Shown piece after piece: positions 36,902-50,700 of a stretch of 64,000 nt of DNA. The stretch is taken from the NCBI GenBank assembly GCA_006937955.1, contig SSNP01000005.1, forward strand, positions 1,373,947 to 1,437,946. The letters are read 5' to 3'. The stretch is from Pachypanchax playfairii (taxonomy: Eukaryota; Chordata; Actinopteri; Cyprinodontiformes; Aplocheilidae). Each line of letters starts with the position of its first letter. Position 1 is the stretch's first letter. The notes beneath the pieces were generated by a model that saw only the letters and a list, made by a program, of their open reading frames with translations, did not search any database and was not told the origin of the DNA. The translations under genes and the position numbers were made by a program.

Positions 36902-38829
36902 GAGAGCAGCTGTAAGTCCAGTGGACTGTTACTGTAGTTCTTTGTTCAGCTCTGGCTCGACCCGGCTGCATGACTTTTTGTTTCTGATGCAGTGATTTCC
37001 ATCTTTCTGCCATCTGAGTTTTTTCACCTGCTTTTGGAGGCTCTAAATCATGTCTTCTTTTCTTTCTTCTTTCTTTAAAATCTTTAAAGACAGTTCTTTT
37101 GGTTTTTTGTTGTTTTTTTTAACCAAAAAAGCATTAAAAATTGTAACAAGTGCTGTAAAGTTACAAAAAGCCTTTAAAAGGCAAGAAAATAGTGCCACCT
37201 ACAGTCAGAGAGACCTCTCTGTTTGATTGACATGTAATCAGTAGTAAATCTACTTTTTAACTACTTATCTTCTATCAGAATCTCCAAAGTGATCAAAGAA
37301 AGAACAACCGAGTCACGCAAAATATAACATGGAACCGAAGGAGGCAGATTTGTGTTTTATGGAACTAACTTTTGGTACGTCTCTGAGATTGCTTTTAGTT
37401 TACTTGTTTCTGCTGCACCCCCCCACCACCATATCCTCTCATACTGTGCGTGTGTGTGTGTGTGTGTGTGTTTTAGACCGTCTCCTCATGTGTTTGCGTG
37501 TAACTCAGCCTCCCCTGAGGGTTTACACTCGTACATAACAGACATATCAGTCATGTGTGTTTACTTTTCTAGTGAGAGTGTGTTTTAATGTGTCATGCCA
37601 GTTTCTGAAGTGAGGGGATGAAAGAAAGCATCTTCAGTCGCTACGGCGATCAGGCTAATTACAGCAGCTTAAGTGCTTTACCCACGGTCATCACACACTG
37701 TCAAAATACACCACTGAGCTCGAGTGTGTGTGGTTTAATTTTTAAAGGCCATGAAAGCCTGCTTTTAACCAGCTCTGTCGTACTTTAGAGCTGCACGCAC
37801 ACATTTGTGAAAACTCTGCAGGGGGTTTGAAGGCACTTGATGCTCAGTTTTTGGAAGATTTATCTTTAAAACATCTCCTTCCTACAATGTTCTCTCTTCT
37901 TTTTTCCTTTTATCTCTGAAAACAAATGAAGTAAATCAGTCTTTCATCCTTGTATTTGTTTAATTCTAAAGAATATAGATTGTATGGATTAATGTAGATG
38001 TGTGAGTGCAGGTTTGTGTTTATGGTTATACTCCTTGGTGAGTTAATAAATTAATTACTCTAGGAGAGCGTGTGTACCTGTGTATCAGGGGTTTTTGGGT
38101 TATATGGTGCTTGTGGAGCCCTAATGGAGTGTGCAATGTGTGTTTACGCACTCCCAGGCTGCTGTTTATCGCTTAGCGAGCTGGAACTAATTTACTAATT
38201 GAGTTTTGAGTTTGTAAGAAATGACGGCAAAATATTGGGAGAGGGGGTTGAAGAGATACACTGGAGGGTTCTGAAAAACCCTGTTTGTTGAAAAAAGTCT
38301 GAATGGAGGACATGAGAGATTGATTTTATTGCTTGATGTTGTGTGTTGGTATGACACGGCTTCAGTCTTTCTTTCTACTGCCACTTGGCATCCACTGTGT
38401 TTGTAAATGTACATGTCTGTTGGGGAGCTGACTGGCAGCTGTGACAGCCTGCTGTTAGATTATAAAGGAGCCTGACATCTCCCAGAATGCACTTCAATAT
38501 ACTTTCCCCAAAAAGAAAGCCAGTGGAGTGCACAACCAGAACACAAGAAAACAAAAAATGGTGTTCTTGCTCTTTAACAGGTGTGTGTCGGTTGGTCTGC
38601 GTGTTTTATCCAGGTCAGTTACAGTTTGGTTTTTGTTAAAATGTCTGATTTTCTTCAGTTGATATTTGGTAAGATTTACTGAGTAACTTACTCTGTACAG
38701 GTGTGTATGGTTCTGTTGTTATAATGAGCAGAGTGACATCTTCTAGATTGAATTCATCTCTCAGTCTATTTTATTGACTTGGGAAAAAAAAAAAAAAAAA
38801 GAAAAGCAAATGACACACAAAAAAAAATC
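36902..38829. other. Non-coding stretch
   Basis: No gene recognised. A (GT)n tract lies at about 37447-37470. The 38160-38220 segment (AACTAATTTACTAATTGAG) is homeodomain-motif rich. A pure A run lies near 38784-38801. Confidence 0.65.
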
Positions 38830-39025
38830 CAACTGAGTTAATTTTATAATTAATTTGTTTTTCTTTGATAAATAAAATCATCATTTAGAAACTGCATCTT
38901 GTGTTTACTCAGCTTATCTTTGTCTGATAAAAAGGGTTTGATGATGTGAAACGTTTAAGTAAATAACAAAGCTAAAACAGAGGAAGAGTGTAAAGGGGGC
39001 AAATACTTTTTCCTTCACTGTATGT
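38830..39025. mobile_element. Tc1/mariner terminal fragment
   Basis: The end gggggcaaatactttttccttcactgta, preceded by aaactgcatcttgtgtttactcag and tttgatgatgtgaaac, matches what I know as one end of a Tc1-type element frequent in fish. Only one terminal region (about 190 bp) is present; no transposase or opposite inverted repeat was found nearby. Confidence 0.65.
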
Positions 39026-41809
39026 GTTGACTAAATGATTTTGTGATTGAGGTTCTTTCTTCTGTAAAATAATGTTCCTCTGTGTCTCTGCATTAAAACT
39101 TCCTCCTGAGCATCAGTCACTGGGTGAGCGAGGCAAGGAGAATGATTTTATGATAAATCTTCATTTTTTCCTTCTTGATCTGTTTTTGCCTTTATCCCCA
39201 ATCCCCCGTTTGTAAACCCCCCTCCTTCTATCTCAGTGGTCCTCCTGTTCTCCTCATCTTTCCTCCCCCTTTTCCATCCATCTCTTCATCCCTCCCAGAG
39301 AGAGCAAATCCCTCTTTTCCTAGGTAGGAGTGTAGGGAAGGAGTGCTCTGTCTTAGATCCATGGGCCCCCTGCCTTGTCCCTTCATCGGGTCCCCCTCTG
39401 GTCCCCCTACCCTTCCATCCTCGCTCCATCCCTCCTTTACTCCATCATTCCTCCATCTCTTCTCTTGTTAAATTAGGATTTTAAGCTTTTTTCCCTCCCT
39501 CTGCTTCTCCTCTCTGACTTCTCTCGTCTTTCTCATTACACTCACATTTACATTTAAAGTCTTTCATTGAGCAGATGTTCGCCCGGCTTTCGGTGTTTTC
39601 AATTGAATAATCTCTTAACTCTGCATAACCAGTCTATACCTCACATACCACATGCAGAAAATTGAAAACCTCCTTCTTCAACCCTCTTTATCTGACCATG
39701 TTAACTTGATATTTATTCTAATTTGGTTTCTGTGTAAGAGATTAACCTTTATATTGATGTCTTCTCACACTCCAACACCTCACCATCGTCTGCTTTTACC
39801 CTGATTATTTTGCCTTGAAGGACTCGGGGACTCCACAAAAAAAAAGAAGCTAAAAACCAAAGGAGTGTTTGTTTTAGTTGACTGAGATGGTCCTTAATAT
39901 TTACACACACTGTTGTCTTTAGAAGAATATTTGAGGTTGATAATATGTTATATAATTAACTTCTTTAACCACCTGGACTTGCTGGTTAAAGAAGTTAGAG
40001 TTGCAGCTAAAGTGCTGTAAGGCAGCAGCTTATTATTTAACACACCAAAGTCCCGCCCGGGTCGACATTATACACGTGTTTTCACTGTGATGTTGGTTTG
40101 TAGAGAAAAAAAAACACTTAAATGTCAGTCAGTTCAGGTATAATAGAAAGCAACATAAGGTTTTTCTGTGGACTTCACTGACACTAACAAAAGAACTGTA
40201 ACACATGAACAAAAAGGGAAAATTATAATAATGACCTCTTTAATGGAGAGGGACATATGAACAGCCGACACTTTAAACGGTGGTAATTTTCCACCATGCA
40301 GACTGACTGAAATTACAGCTGCTGGCCAGTTAAACATGATGGATAATTCTTATTAAGATCTAAAGTTATTAACAGAAACTGGTTTTAATCAGCGAGTGTT
40401 TGAGAAAGAGATGAATGAGTCACACAGGTTTTTTTGCTTCCTGTGTAAACCAGCGTTTCAAGCTGAGTATCTCTCTCCCTGAATATTTATCCATCTTTCC
40501 TACCTCTTCTCCTGTTATATCCCTCTCTCTGTGAGCTGGTGGATGGATTACCCATGTGTGGTTTCACGGCAGTTCCCTCAAGCTTCACAAACCTGCTAAC
40601 ACACACACACTGGTGTGTATCTGCGTGTTATGGTTGTGTTAGCATGCTGTGCTGGTGTGTCCAGGGCTGCTGTGGATTAAACAGACTTCTCTGTCTCCTG
40701 ATCTGGAAACACACCCACACACATACTGTACATAAAGGAGAGCAAATGTATGGTAGAAAACATGCAGATGAACTAATTTACCTTCCACAGGTGTGTTTAT
40801 ACACACACGTGCAGCACTGTGCACGGTGGATGTTCATATAGAGCTGTTTTATCGATGCATGTCTTCTGGTTCAAAGTGTCTGACAGGAATTAGAGGAAAA
40901 TGCCAGAGAAAGAAGGATGGAAGAATGCACCCCCCACCAGCCCACACCATCGGCCCCTGGGGGCCCCTTTATTACTGCAGCCCCTGTTTGCCTCCCTGTG
41001 ATTTTCTCTTTCCTTTTCTCTTCTTTGCTTTCCTCACGTCTGTCTCGCTGCTTTCAGATTTCTCTCTCTGACTCCTCGTTGTTTCTGTGTGTCAGTCAGC
41101 TACCACTTCTGTTTTTGTTAAATGTTGGGACCATTTTGATGGAGGTCAGGTTTCAGGATCTTTTTAGCTGGCGTGCACATACACACATACTTGTCGGGTG
41201 TATGTTGGTAGTCTGGTTGCCATTTATCCCGTTTCACCGCAGGATGCTGAGCTCCAGGGTTTCTCCTCTACATTCATACAGTCTCTGTGTGAGTTAAAGT
41301 GTGTTAGCATCACAGCAGCTCTGCAGGGCCACTGGGACCAGGCCCCTGCCTTGTTGGCTTGGAAACCCTGTCTGTTCAGACAGGACAATAGAACCAACTC
41401 GATAGAGCAGCATTAAGAAACATTCAGCCCAGAAGCCAAAATGAATCTTTGTAAACGGTCCCTTAAACAGACAGACGTATCAGCGTTCTCATTGAACTGT
41501 TTTATTGTTTCATGACTGTTTTTCATCTGGTTTACGTAGGGTCAGGGTTAGAGTGCTACAAACACACTCTGTTTTTATCTGCATCTGATTCTGAGAAACA
41601 CTCACAGATTCAAGTGTCTGTTGTTTTAAAACGGATTCTGTAGGTCATATGAGGTGTTTGGGTTTACACCAAATAATCTAAGAACAAAAAATAACTCGGT
41701 CTCATTTCTGATCTCTGATCATGTTGTGATTCTGTCCTGCCTGTAAAAGATGGTTTTTGTGTGTCTTTGTCTCACAACCCTCCAGAAGTTTGTGTGACAG
41801 TAAGAGACG

Positions 41810-41910
41810 AGCTTCAAATTGAATTCTCTTTTTAATGAAGACGCAGCAGCTTTAATTATGCATCCTAATTGGCACGAGAAGCAGCATTGTGCTCTGTATT
41901 CTGGATTTTC
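41810..41910. promoter_or_regulatory. Candidate conserved non-coding element with homeodomain motifs
   Basis: Contains TTTTTAATGAAGACGCAGC, GCTTTAATTATGCATCC (ATTATGCAT, POU/homeodomain-like) and TCCTAATTGGCACGAG within 100 bp of mixed-composition DNA. This has the texture of vertebrate developmental enhancers. Conservation untested. Confidence 0.32.
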
Positions 41911-44544
41911 TGGAACAGGAAACTGATTCGGGGCTTTCTTTAAAGACAAAAACATTTAAATGTTTAAAAATTTAAACTTTTGTTTTAATTGAAATCACAA
42001 GTGTTTCATGTTAACAGAGTGAAATTAGGAAGCAAAATTTATTCTGACATATTTTGGAACTTTGTTCCTAATAAGATTTGAGTAGCATCAACCTCATGAT
42101 TAAATACACACTAGATGTGTAATGATTATGTCAAGGTGAAGTTTATCTTTACAATGTTTAAAACATGTTGTTACCTTTGGGAGGGTGTAAAACCCTGCAG
42201 GCAGAGACGGGCGGACTGGAATGCAACATGCTTCTACAACTTGTTTTTATTAATGTAGAACTACAGACACGTATTTGATTCTTAATATATGCAGAATGCT
42301 GCAGGTATCGCTCCTTGTGTTTTCTGCTATATGACAACATCATGCATCCAAAAGGACGTCTGACTTTGAAGTAAAACTTTAGAATTTCTAGCAGCATCAT
42401 TCTAGTGTAGATGGAAACTGTTTTTATGGCGCTACTAGAACATCTCCAACCCTGAATCCTAAAGTAACTTGTTTCTGAGTCTAGTTGTATTAAACATTTG
42501 CAGGAACTGGATTGATAAATCATAAAACATTGTTTGTGTATCTTTTCCAAAACCAGCTTCACTGCTGTGGAATTCTCCTGCTGTTCTCTGTCCAAGATCA
42601 TAGAAATTATAAATCAGTGTTTGGTCAGAGGTTGGGTTTGTTTTCCTGCCATGAAGCCTTTGTTAGATTTATTGCTGCCTGTCTGTCTGCCAGTGGGTTC
42701 ATTGGTTAATGACTCATCATTAAGACAAGTGTGTGTTGTGTGTCTACAAACAGCAGCAGAAGCAGAGGTGATTAAACGACTTATCCTCAATCTTTTCTTC
42801 ACTTTGGTCCACCGTTCATCTCTCTGTCATCCTTTCTGGGTTTTTTCTTTTTGTCTCTCATTATTTTATCTCCTTTGTTCATCTAAACTCTCCTTCTGTA
42901 CGCCTCTTCTTCTAACTCTTCTCCCCAGCTGCAGGACATTAGGAGATGAATGAATTAATAAACTAAACTCATTGACATGACTACCCACAAACAACACTGA
43001 CACATAAACAGAGTGGGCGAGTGTTTTGCTGTCATTAAGTGGGAAACGCCGACTCTCTATCATCAGGAACTGTGTGTGTTTTATGGAGAGAGATTTGTCG
43101 TTGCTGCCAGTTTGTGAAACTCAACATTTCTTAAATTATGACACCCCAAAATCTTCAATAAATTTCTATGAGACCCCCATAAATAGCTGTAATAATCATT
43201 TATATGAAAATACAGTTGTTGTTGTTTGATTTTAACATCACTAGTAATTATAATAAAACAAGAGTTTTATTTTTCTCATCAGACCCTGCGGCACATGGTC
43301 AGAGTTTAATGTTGACAGACTGACTGAATGGTTAATGTATCTCTGTTGACGGTTCAGATTGCTTTGTTTGTATTTTTTCTTCTTGTATTTGATGAGAAAT
43401 GGCGACCCTGAAAGCATCGAGCAGAAATATGATGATTATCCTCTAAATGTTGTAAATGTTGCTGGAGTTTTGACCTTCTGGTGCAAATACAGCAGAAAAG
43501 TTTGTTTTTTCAAATATATGAACATCAGAGCCTGAAACTAACAGACATCCTTACACACACACACACACATACACACCCCTCTGGTTGATTTCTTGTAGAT
43601 GCATTCAGACATACAGTTGCAGTGTGTGTTGATGTGTGAGCGTTCCCGTCAGGAGGGCTCACCAGTGTGAAGAGGGAAGAGGTGAGTGTTTGATTTCTGA
43701 CAGCTGATTAAGGAGAGGAGTGAGGAGAATGGCGCTCTGACAGGAAGTCTCCATGGGCATCATGGGAGGTACGACCAGGAGAGGGGTGCATCAGATGAGA
43801 GAGTCAGTAGGAGAGGATACGGTGTTAGTGTGAAAGTGGCAAGATAAAGGTGTAACAAACAGATGAGGGGAGGTTTTCAGCAGTCGTTTAGTGAAAATGA
43901 GAAAGACAAGAGAGAGTGGGAGCAGCGGAGGAGAAGCATGAAGACAAGAAATAGAAAACAAGGTGGAGAAGGAGAGTGGAAGGTGGCCTGGTGCCCTGCT
44001 GCTTATCCTTGAACACTCTAAGGAGGTCTCTTTTTTCTGTCTCCTTCTCCACACACACACATACATGGTGCCCGACTGGCACACGAGGGTGCTGTTGCAA
44101 TTAAACCGGCTCAGCACGGAGCCCAGATTGAGAGAGAGACAGAGGGAGGACTCCTCACTGCATGAACAGTACCCCTGGAAGACAGAGATGAGGAGGAAGA
44201 GAAGAAGATTTCATTTGCATGAAATCACCACACTGTAGTTACTTGGTATGTCTGTGTTTGTAGTCTGTTTTTGTCTTTTAGTGCCTGTTCTGTCATGTTG
44301 TCTTAGTGTCATGTCCGTGTGTTTTTGCAGGAAAAAACTGAAGTATTTTCTCACTTTACTGCATTAAACTATCAGAAGAATAAGTCATGCTGTCTGATGA
44401 AATCTTAAAACAAATCCTAAATAATCAGCTTTGCAGAGCCTGGACATTTGAAACCAGAAACTTTTGTGACATTAAACCAACACACTCATACAAAACTTTG
44501 CACAGAAATGTTATTTTCCATCCTTGGTCTTTTCTGTATGATGC

Positions 44545-44705
44545 AGCGCTGTCACTTATCCTGCTGTGATTGGTTCTTTAATTAGCTCCTAACAAGAGCC
44601 TTCAGGAAGCCAGCGTGCTGATTGGATGTCTTATCGTTGTTAATTAGCTCAATTAAGTCATTAGGAGGGTCCTCAGCTTTGCTTCCTGGGGCCACACAGG
44701 TAGTA
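44545..44705. promoter_or_regulatory. Candidate conserved non-coding element with homeodomain motifs
   Basis: Has CTTTAATTAGCTCCTAAC and GTTGTTAATTAGCTCAATTAAG, a near-repeat of TTAATTAGCTC about 60 bp apart, with CAATTAAGTCATTAGG following. Two TGATTGG (CCAAT reverse) boxes are also present (44567-44573, 44620-44626). It is the most enhancer-like patch in this half of the window by eye. Confidence 0.35.
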
Positions 44706-47700
44706 CCTCCCCCCGACTGCCTCCCTGCATCACTGTGATTTAAAAAGATCAGAAACAGAGAGAGAATGAAAGTGGCATATATTTAGAAATAAAGTCATTT
44801 AGTTAGCTGTGCGTGTGTGTGTGGGGGGGTGTGCGTGCGTGTGCGCGTGCGTGCATGTTTATGAACAATTGTCTCTTTAAACTCATGAAAAGTGAACAGA
44901 ATCTGTATCAAAGTGACAAATTCAGCCACATTTCACTTGTTTATTGGTGACATTTTGTTTTTCCTGTGTGTGTTTGACATGTCCAGGTGTGGCACAGCCT
45001 GCAGTGGTTAAAAACACACATCTGGAGCAGTGAGAGCACTCTCCACCCAGATGTGTTCCTGTTAAACAGAAACATTCCAGCCTTTTTTACTGTTCATGAT
45101 TGGAAGGGTTTGTTTGTTAAGCCTGAGTGTGTCCAGACATCAGCTGTGTCTGTCAGGTGTTTGTGTACAGAGGTTAGCAGATGTTATTTTGATGGTAAAA
45201 GTGATTAAATGATAAAGAGAAAAGACAACAATCTACACAGAGACACACACAGAGTCTCTGCCATGAAGTCAGCCATGAGACGATGTTTGGTCAAGCATGG
45301 TTGGGTGGAGAAGTAATTACAGCGACGAGTCTCCACCTCCAGCAGCTGTGTATTTACAAATCAGGAAATTCTTCTTGTGTGTGCGCTCTAATGTGAGCAA
45401 GTGTGCATACATGATTCACATCAGCTCATAATTGTTAACAATGATGCATTGTTGAATGAACAAAAGATGGGGGTGTTATGTTGTCACCTCCCACCCCGCC
45501 CCCACCATGACCACGTTACACAATAAACTGATTCTAAATACAAGCTGCTGCTCTCAGACTGTCATCAATGATTTTCTATTGATCAGTGACTGATCATTCA
45601 CCCCAGTAAATATCCACTTCCTGTTCTTTTCCTGATTCCAATGTTGCTTTTAGAGAATTTATACTGTCACTCATGGCACATAATGAGAAATTAATTAATT
45701 AATTAACCTACCTGTAAACAACAAACATAAGTGGAACATGACTAATTGAAGCTGACTGTTGGAACTATAATAGAGTAAGTTTTTACAGTCACAGCGTAGC
45801 CTGATTTTTAAATACTTCTGCATATTATTGTTGCATTAAGTGTGACAGTAACTTTAAAGGCCACAGTTACATTAAACAGTCAGTTTCTTACAGATGTTGA
45901 ATTGAAAGCCTCATTCAGACAGGAAACTACTGAACATGCTGAACTCTCATTCAGATAGATGATCCACGTCTCTCCAGTTGGATCAGATAAAGTTACATCA
46001 TAGTAACAATCAGAAACTGATTACATCACACACCTGTTCAAGGTTGTAGAAAGAAAGAAACGAGCAACAGAAAAAAATGAAGGAGAGAATAAACATGTTT
46101 TATTTGGTTCTCGTGTAAATGTTTTCAGTTCCTCAACAACAGACTCAGAACATCTTAAAGCCTGTGGCAGCACTTTGTGTCTGTAGAAGTAGATGCAAGA
46201 GAAAAGGACAGCAGCAATGACAGACAAGAAGCCGTGGAGAAAGTTGATGATGGAAAGGAGAGAGAACACCACAGAGACAACGGGACAATGCCCTCCAACC
46301 ACAGCACCGACAGCTCTTTGTTGGAAGTGTGTGTGCTCGTGTAAGCATGCACGTGTGTAAGCATGTATTAATATTGATTTAGCATTCTGGCGGGGGGTCT
46401 TTGAACCTCACTTTTCCTACTCAAGGCCTGCAGGGATGTATTGTACTACACACAGACACGCACACACACAATGCAGCGTCAGATGTAATTAATGATATAA
46501 TGTAAAGCCTTGTCAGAGAGACAGAGCGGCTGCGTTTTACATGTGACTGACTGTTTGTAGATATAAACACACATCAATGTGTTGCTGCATGTTTGTGAGA
46601 CTGATGAGGCAGAGACGCAGGCTAAACGGTGAATCCCAGTAGTAGTTCTGCTCCGTATGTGAACTCAATCAAGTCGACTGGAGGACTATTTAACAGCACT
46701 TTGGTCTACACACGTGCATGAATCTGCATGTGTGCACGTGCCTATGTGTCTGAGACAGAGTGTTTAATCTGAATGCGTGTAGCCATCAGCTTTTTTATGG
46801 TTATTAGCTTCAGAAGAGAGACACATTTTAAATTCTGAGACAACAGGAGATCTGTCAGAAAGCCGAGATTTAAAGAGAAACTGTCACAAAGATTTGCTGT
46901 GGTGAAAAAGTAAATAGATGTTGACCATTTAGAGTTTTTAAGGTTGTGTTATTTTGAATTATTCATGTATGCTGACAATTCCTTTATGAACAAACATGTT
47001 AAACTCAAGCAGAGAATAGATGACCTCAGGCTAAAACTTGGTTTATGTTCACCGTTCTCAGCCTCAGTGATGACGGCTCATGACACAACATGTGGGGGGG
47101 TGGGGGGGGTGCACAGCTATGTGCACCTCATGATTTGTGGTAATTATCAGTAAGTAAGTAGAAAATGATTAACTACAACTGTGCAGTTCTTTTGCTGTTT
47201 AGTAACATCCTTCCTATGAATATACTTCAGACTCTTCTTCTTGTGTTCTTCCTGATAACTAACAGTTTTTTCATTAGTGACACCTACTGTTTAAGAGGAG
47301 AGCTGTAGACATCCACACCTCCAACGCAGCCTCAGGAAAATCCATTAATTACAATGTAACTATACTGGAAAACATGTAGCCCTAGCATGATACATCACAT
47401 GTTAACAACTTACACAGAAATAAGAAAATAGTTGACTGGTCACTTTTATTCTCAGTCAGTTTCAGGTTTTTTTTCTACAGTTTGGTCATCTGAAGTTCAT
47501 TCTGATCCTTTTTAAGTTACAGTCCTTTCATAACAGTGACCTAGGGTTGGAACATTTGTATTATGGATAAAAGTCATCTGCCAGAAAAAATCACACGTCA
47601 GTCGAAAATCCTGTCTTCCATCATTCATGTCTAAAGACCCCTGAGCTTTCCTGTTGGTCTGCTTCTCTTATTTGTTCTTTTTAATTTTTTTAGAGCCTGA

Positions 47701-50700
47701 TGTCAGAAAATGTATCCAGATGAGTGAGTTGCTGAAAAATATTTGCTGCCAATATGAAAATTTAAGAGCAAAAGAACCATTTCAAGATGACATGATGAGA
47801 GTGCGCTGGAATCTTATTGCTCTGCAGGGTTATGTGGATTCCAATCACATCAGCATACTGTCATTAATGATGTTCTGAAACACAAAACAGTGTTTCTTTC
47901 AATCATTTCATTGATTAATTAGTTTTAATGCAACTCTTTTTAAATCTAAATGGATTTAAATAGTTATTGGGAAAATATTTGGATATTCTCCTGCATTGTT
48001 CTTCTGTCAGCTGCTCAGTTGGTCTGTCTCTCTGTCTGTCTTTAGGGAAACTGTTTAGAAGTCTTCATGCATACTCATACAAACCTCTAGACACATGTAT
48101 ATTTGATTCTTCCCTTGGAATAATTAATAACTTTGTCTTCATTTATTTATTTGTTTGTATTTGAGGCTGACAGAAGGGAGAAATGTTTGTGTGCTTCTGT
48201 GTGAGACCACAAAGAACTTCTTATTTTATTGTTCAGTGCAGCACATTGAAGATGGACAGTTTTTGCCCAGATACAGACACATACAGCACACAGGTGGATT
48301 TAAAGCAAAGCTCTATTTATGTTTAATAATCTGCCAGCATAACCAGGAGAAACGTTCGAAAGGGAAGTTATTATTTGAGATTATAAATACATGAAAAATT
48401 AAAGACTTTTTTCCCTGGAGTTAACAGATTTAATATGATTTTTGTCACATCTTTGTTTTTCTTGTTTGGATGGAAATTTTAATGAGTTTTACTATTTACT
48501 GCCAGTTAGGAAGAAAACATTTGATTTCAGATGTATGATCTTCTGGTCTGAAGGTTTTAATTGTGTACCACACCACCTGTTTTAGCCTTAACAGTTACAC
48601 CCAAAATCTCAGTGAATTTATGGTCTGTGGTCTCTAAATGAATCAATCTACCAGATAAAAATAATCCAACTCAATACCTTTAAATTATTTTGAGTTGGTG
48701 AAAAGTTTATTCTCTCCTGTGTGTTTTGTTTGTGGGTGTTTGTTTCTGTAATGTGTCTTGACTTGTGTACTGTTATTGACAGAAAATGCCTGCAATTATT
48801 CACTCTGTTGCCCTTCGGGGACAAAATAATTCAAGTATAATTGAACATAATCAGATTATTTAGCTGTTTAATCTTACAAGGTCACACAGCTCGTCAGGAC
48901 TCGGAGCAGGTAATCTGCAGTGTGTTCCTTTACAGAACTGACTGCTCCTGCTGATTCAGGCTTGATTGTGCTTTTGGGAAGGTTTGTCATTACCTGGTCC
49001 ACCCAGCTGGACACGTCTTTTTACTAAAATGCTACCTTGATTAGATGTTCTTAACTTTGGGGCACACCCACAAGTGCATACCAGCACTTGAAATCTGCTG
49101 TATTATGAATTACTGGTGAACAATGAAGCAACCTGCTGAGATCAAACCACAGGGGAGTGTTCTTTTAGCCACAAAGAGAGAAATACAAGATTCAGTCAGT
49201 GCAGTTTGAAAAATAATCCACTTTGTTGTCTTCCTCTTCGATCCTCAGCTGAAGTAAAGACGACCTTTCACTGCCAGTGCTGTGTGTTTTACGCTTTCCT
49301 ACCTCCTCTGTCTCAGCTCGTTTCCTCATTCAGTCATGTTTACAGCCAACAGGCATCTTCTTCAACCACCTACACACACACACACACACACACATGTGTA
49401 CACACACTAACAGTGTGTGGCTGAGGGAGGTCTCTAACCATGGTTGCAGGTATCTGGCAGGCTTTTCCACACATGACCTACTCATGATTAAGTGTCTTCA
49501 TTAGCATGCTATGCTGCACTGTGTGTGTGGGAGATACATTTGTGCTTCAGGGAAGTTGTGTAAAAGTTGAGCGTATTTTAGTTGTGGATGTTTTTGGAAT
49601 CTGTAACAAAAGTAAAAGTTGTTTTGTTGCTCTCGGGTTCTTTATAAATCTTTGTTCTGGTGTATCGTTGGGTGTGTTTTGTTTTCATGCCCAATGCTCG
49701 ACTCATATTGGCACGTATTAGAGTGGCACTGTGGTGTGTGTCTCTGTTGGTGTGTGTGTGAGCAACAGAGACAGGAAGAGGGACTCTGTGGGAGATTTAG
49801 CTGGCCGGGGTGGGGGGCGAGGACGGGCAGGCTGGACCAAGGTCACCCTTACTGTGTGTGTGTTTATGCATGTGTGTGTTTGTGTGTGTTGTGTCCACAT
49901 GTCCAGCTCAGTACGGTGAAGGATGAAGACGGCTTCTTGCTTCTGTGTCTGAGTTTATTTATTACTGGTTTGTTGGCTGTTTTTTTTTTATCAATTTAAT
50001 ATTTTGGTAGATGCAAAAATGTATATTTTTAAAGAAGAAATCATTAGTTCATATTATTTCAAATTTACTTCAGAAATATGAACAGTGAAGTTTAAGTTTA
50101 AAAGGAATTGTCTGTTGGTAATTTCAATACATTGCATCAGTGTTATTGTTATTTACTATTCTAAAAAAAAAAGAAAACAAATACAAATGGAGTCACAAAG
50201 TGGCAAAATAAGAAATCTACATGTTGAAGTGAATAAACAAGGTTCAGAGATGGAACATTAAAATGTGTGAAAATCCCTGAAATATGTTAAAAATATTAAA
50301 AAAACAACTAAATATCCAGTTTGGAAAGATAATGTCTTTTCTATGTTTGGAGACCTTTGATTTGTTTTCAGCTACAACTAATTCAACATAATAGAGCTAA
50401 TAAATATGAAGGAGAGAAGAACCTGAAGCAGCATGAAAGGTCTGAAGGATCATGGTGAGTCAAGGACAAACATGGTCATGAGAAACCAAATAATCTCTAA
50501 AACCAGGTGAATCTCAGAGTTCTTCTTCTTTATGAGATTAAAACATCTTGTTGTCAGTGTACATGTTGACTCTTAACCCTCAACCTTTATGTCCACTTTA
50601 AACAGATTCTTCACACATGTCTCCTGTCTCTCTGTCCATCCTGTCTCCAGCTCCATCCTGCTGCCTGTCTCTCATCATATATCTCTCCAGGTCCAGATGG

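Noticed and set aside
40917..41297. 126-codon frame, + strand, Leu/Phe/Ser rich
   Set aside because: Pyrimidine-rich DNA gives hydrophobic frames by composition alone; not membrane-protein evidence.
42158..42601. 147-codon minus-strand open frame
   Set aside because: Longest non-repetitive frame in the intron, but no recognisable domain, no partner exons and ordinary composition; may be part of an old interspersed repeat.
47654..47878. 74-codon frame containing a charged segment (KCIQMSELLKNICC...)
   Set aside because: Short, no homology recognised, no splice-consistent neighbours.
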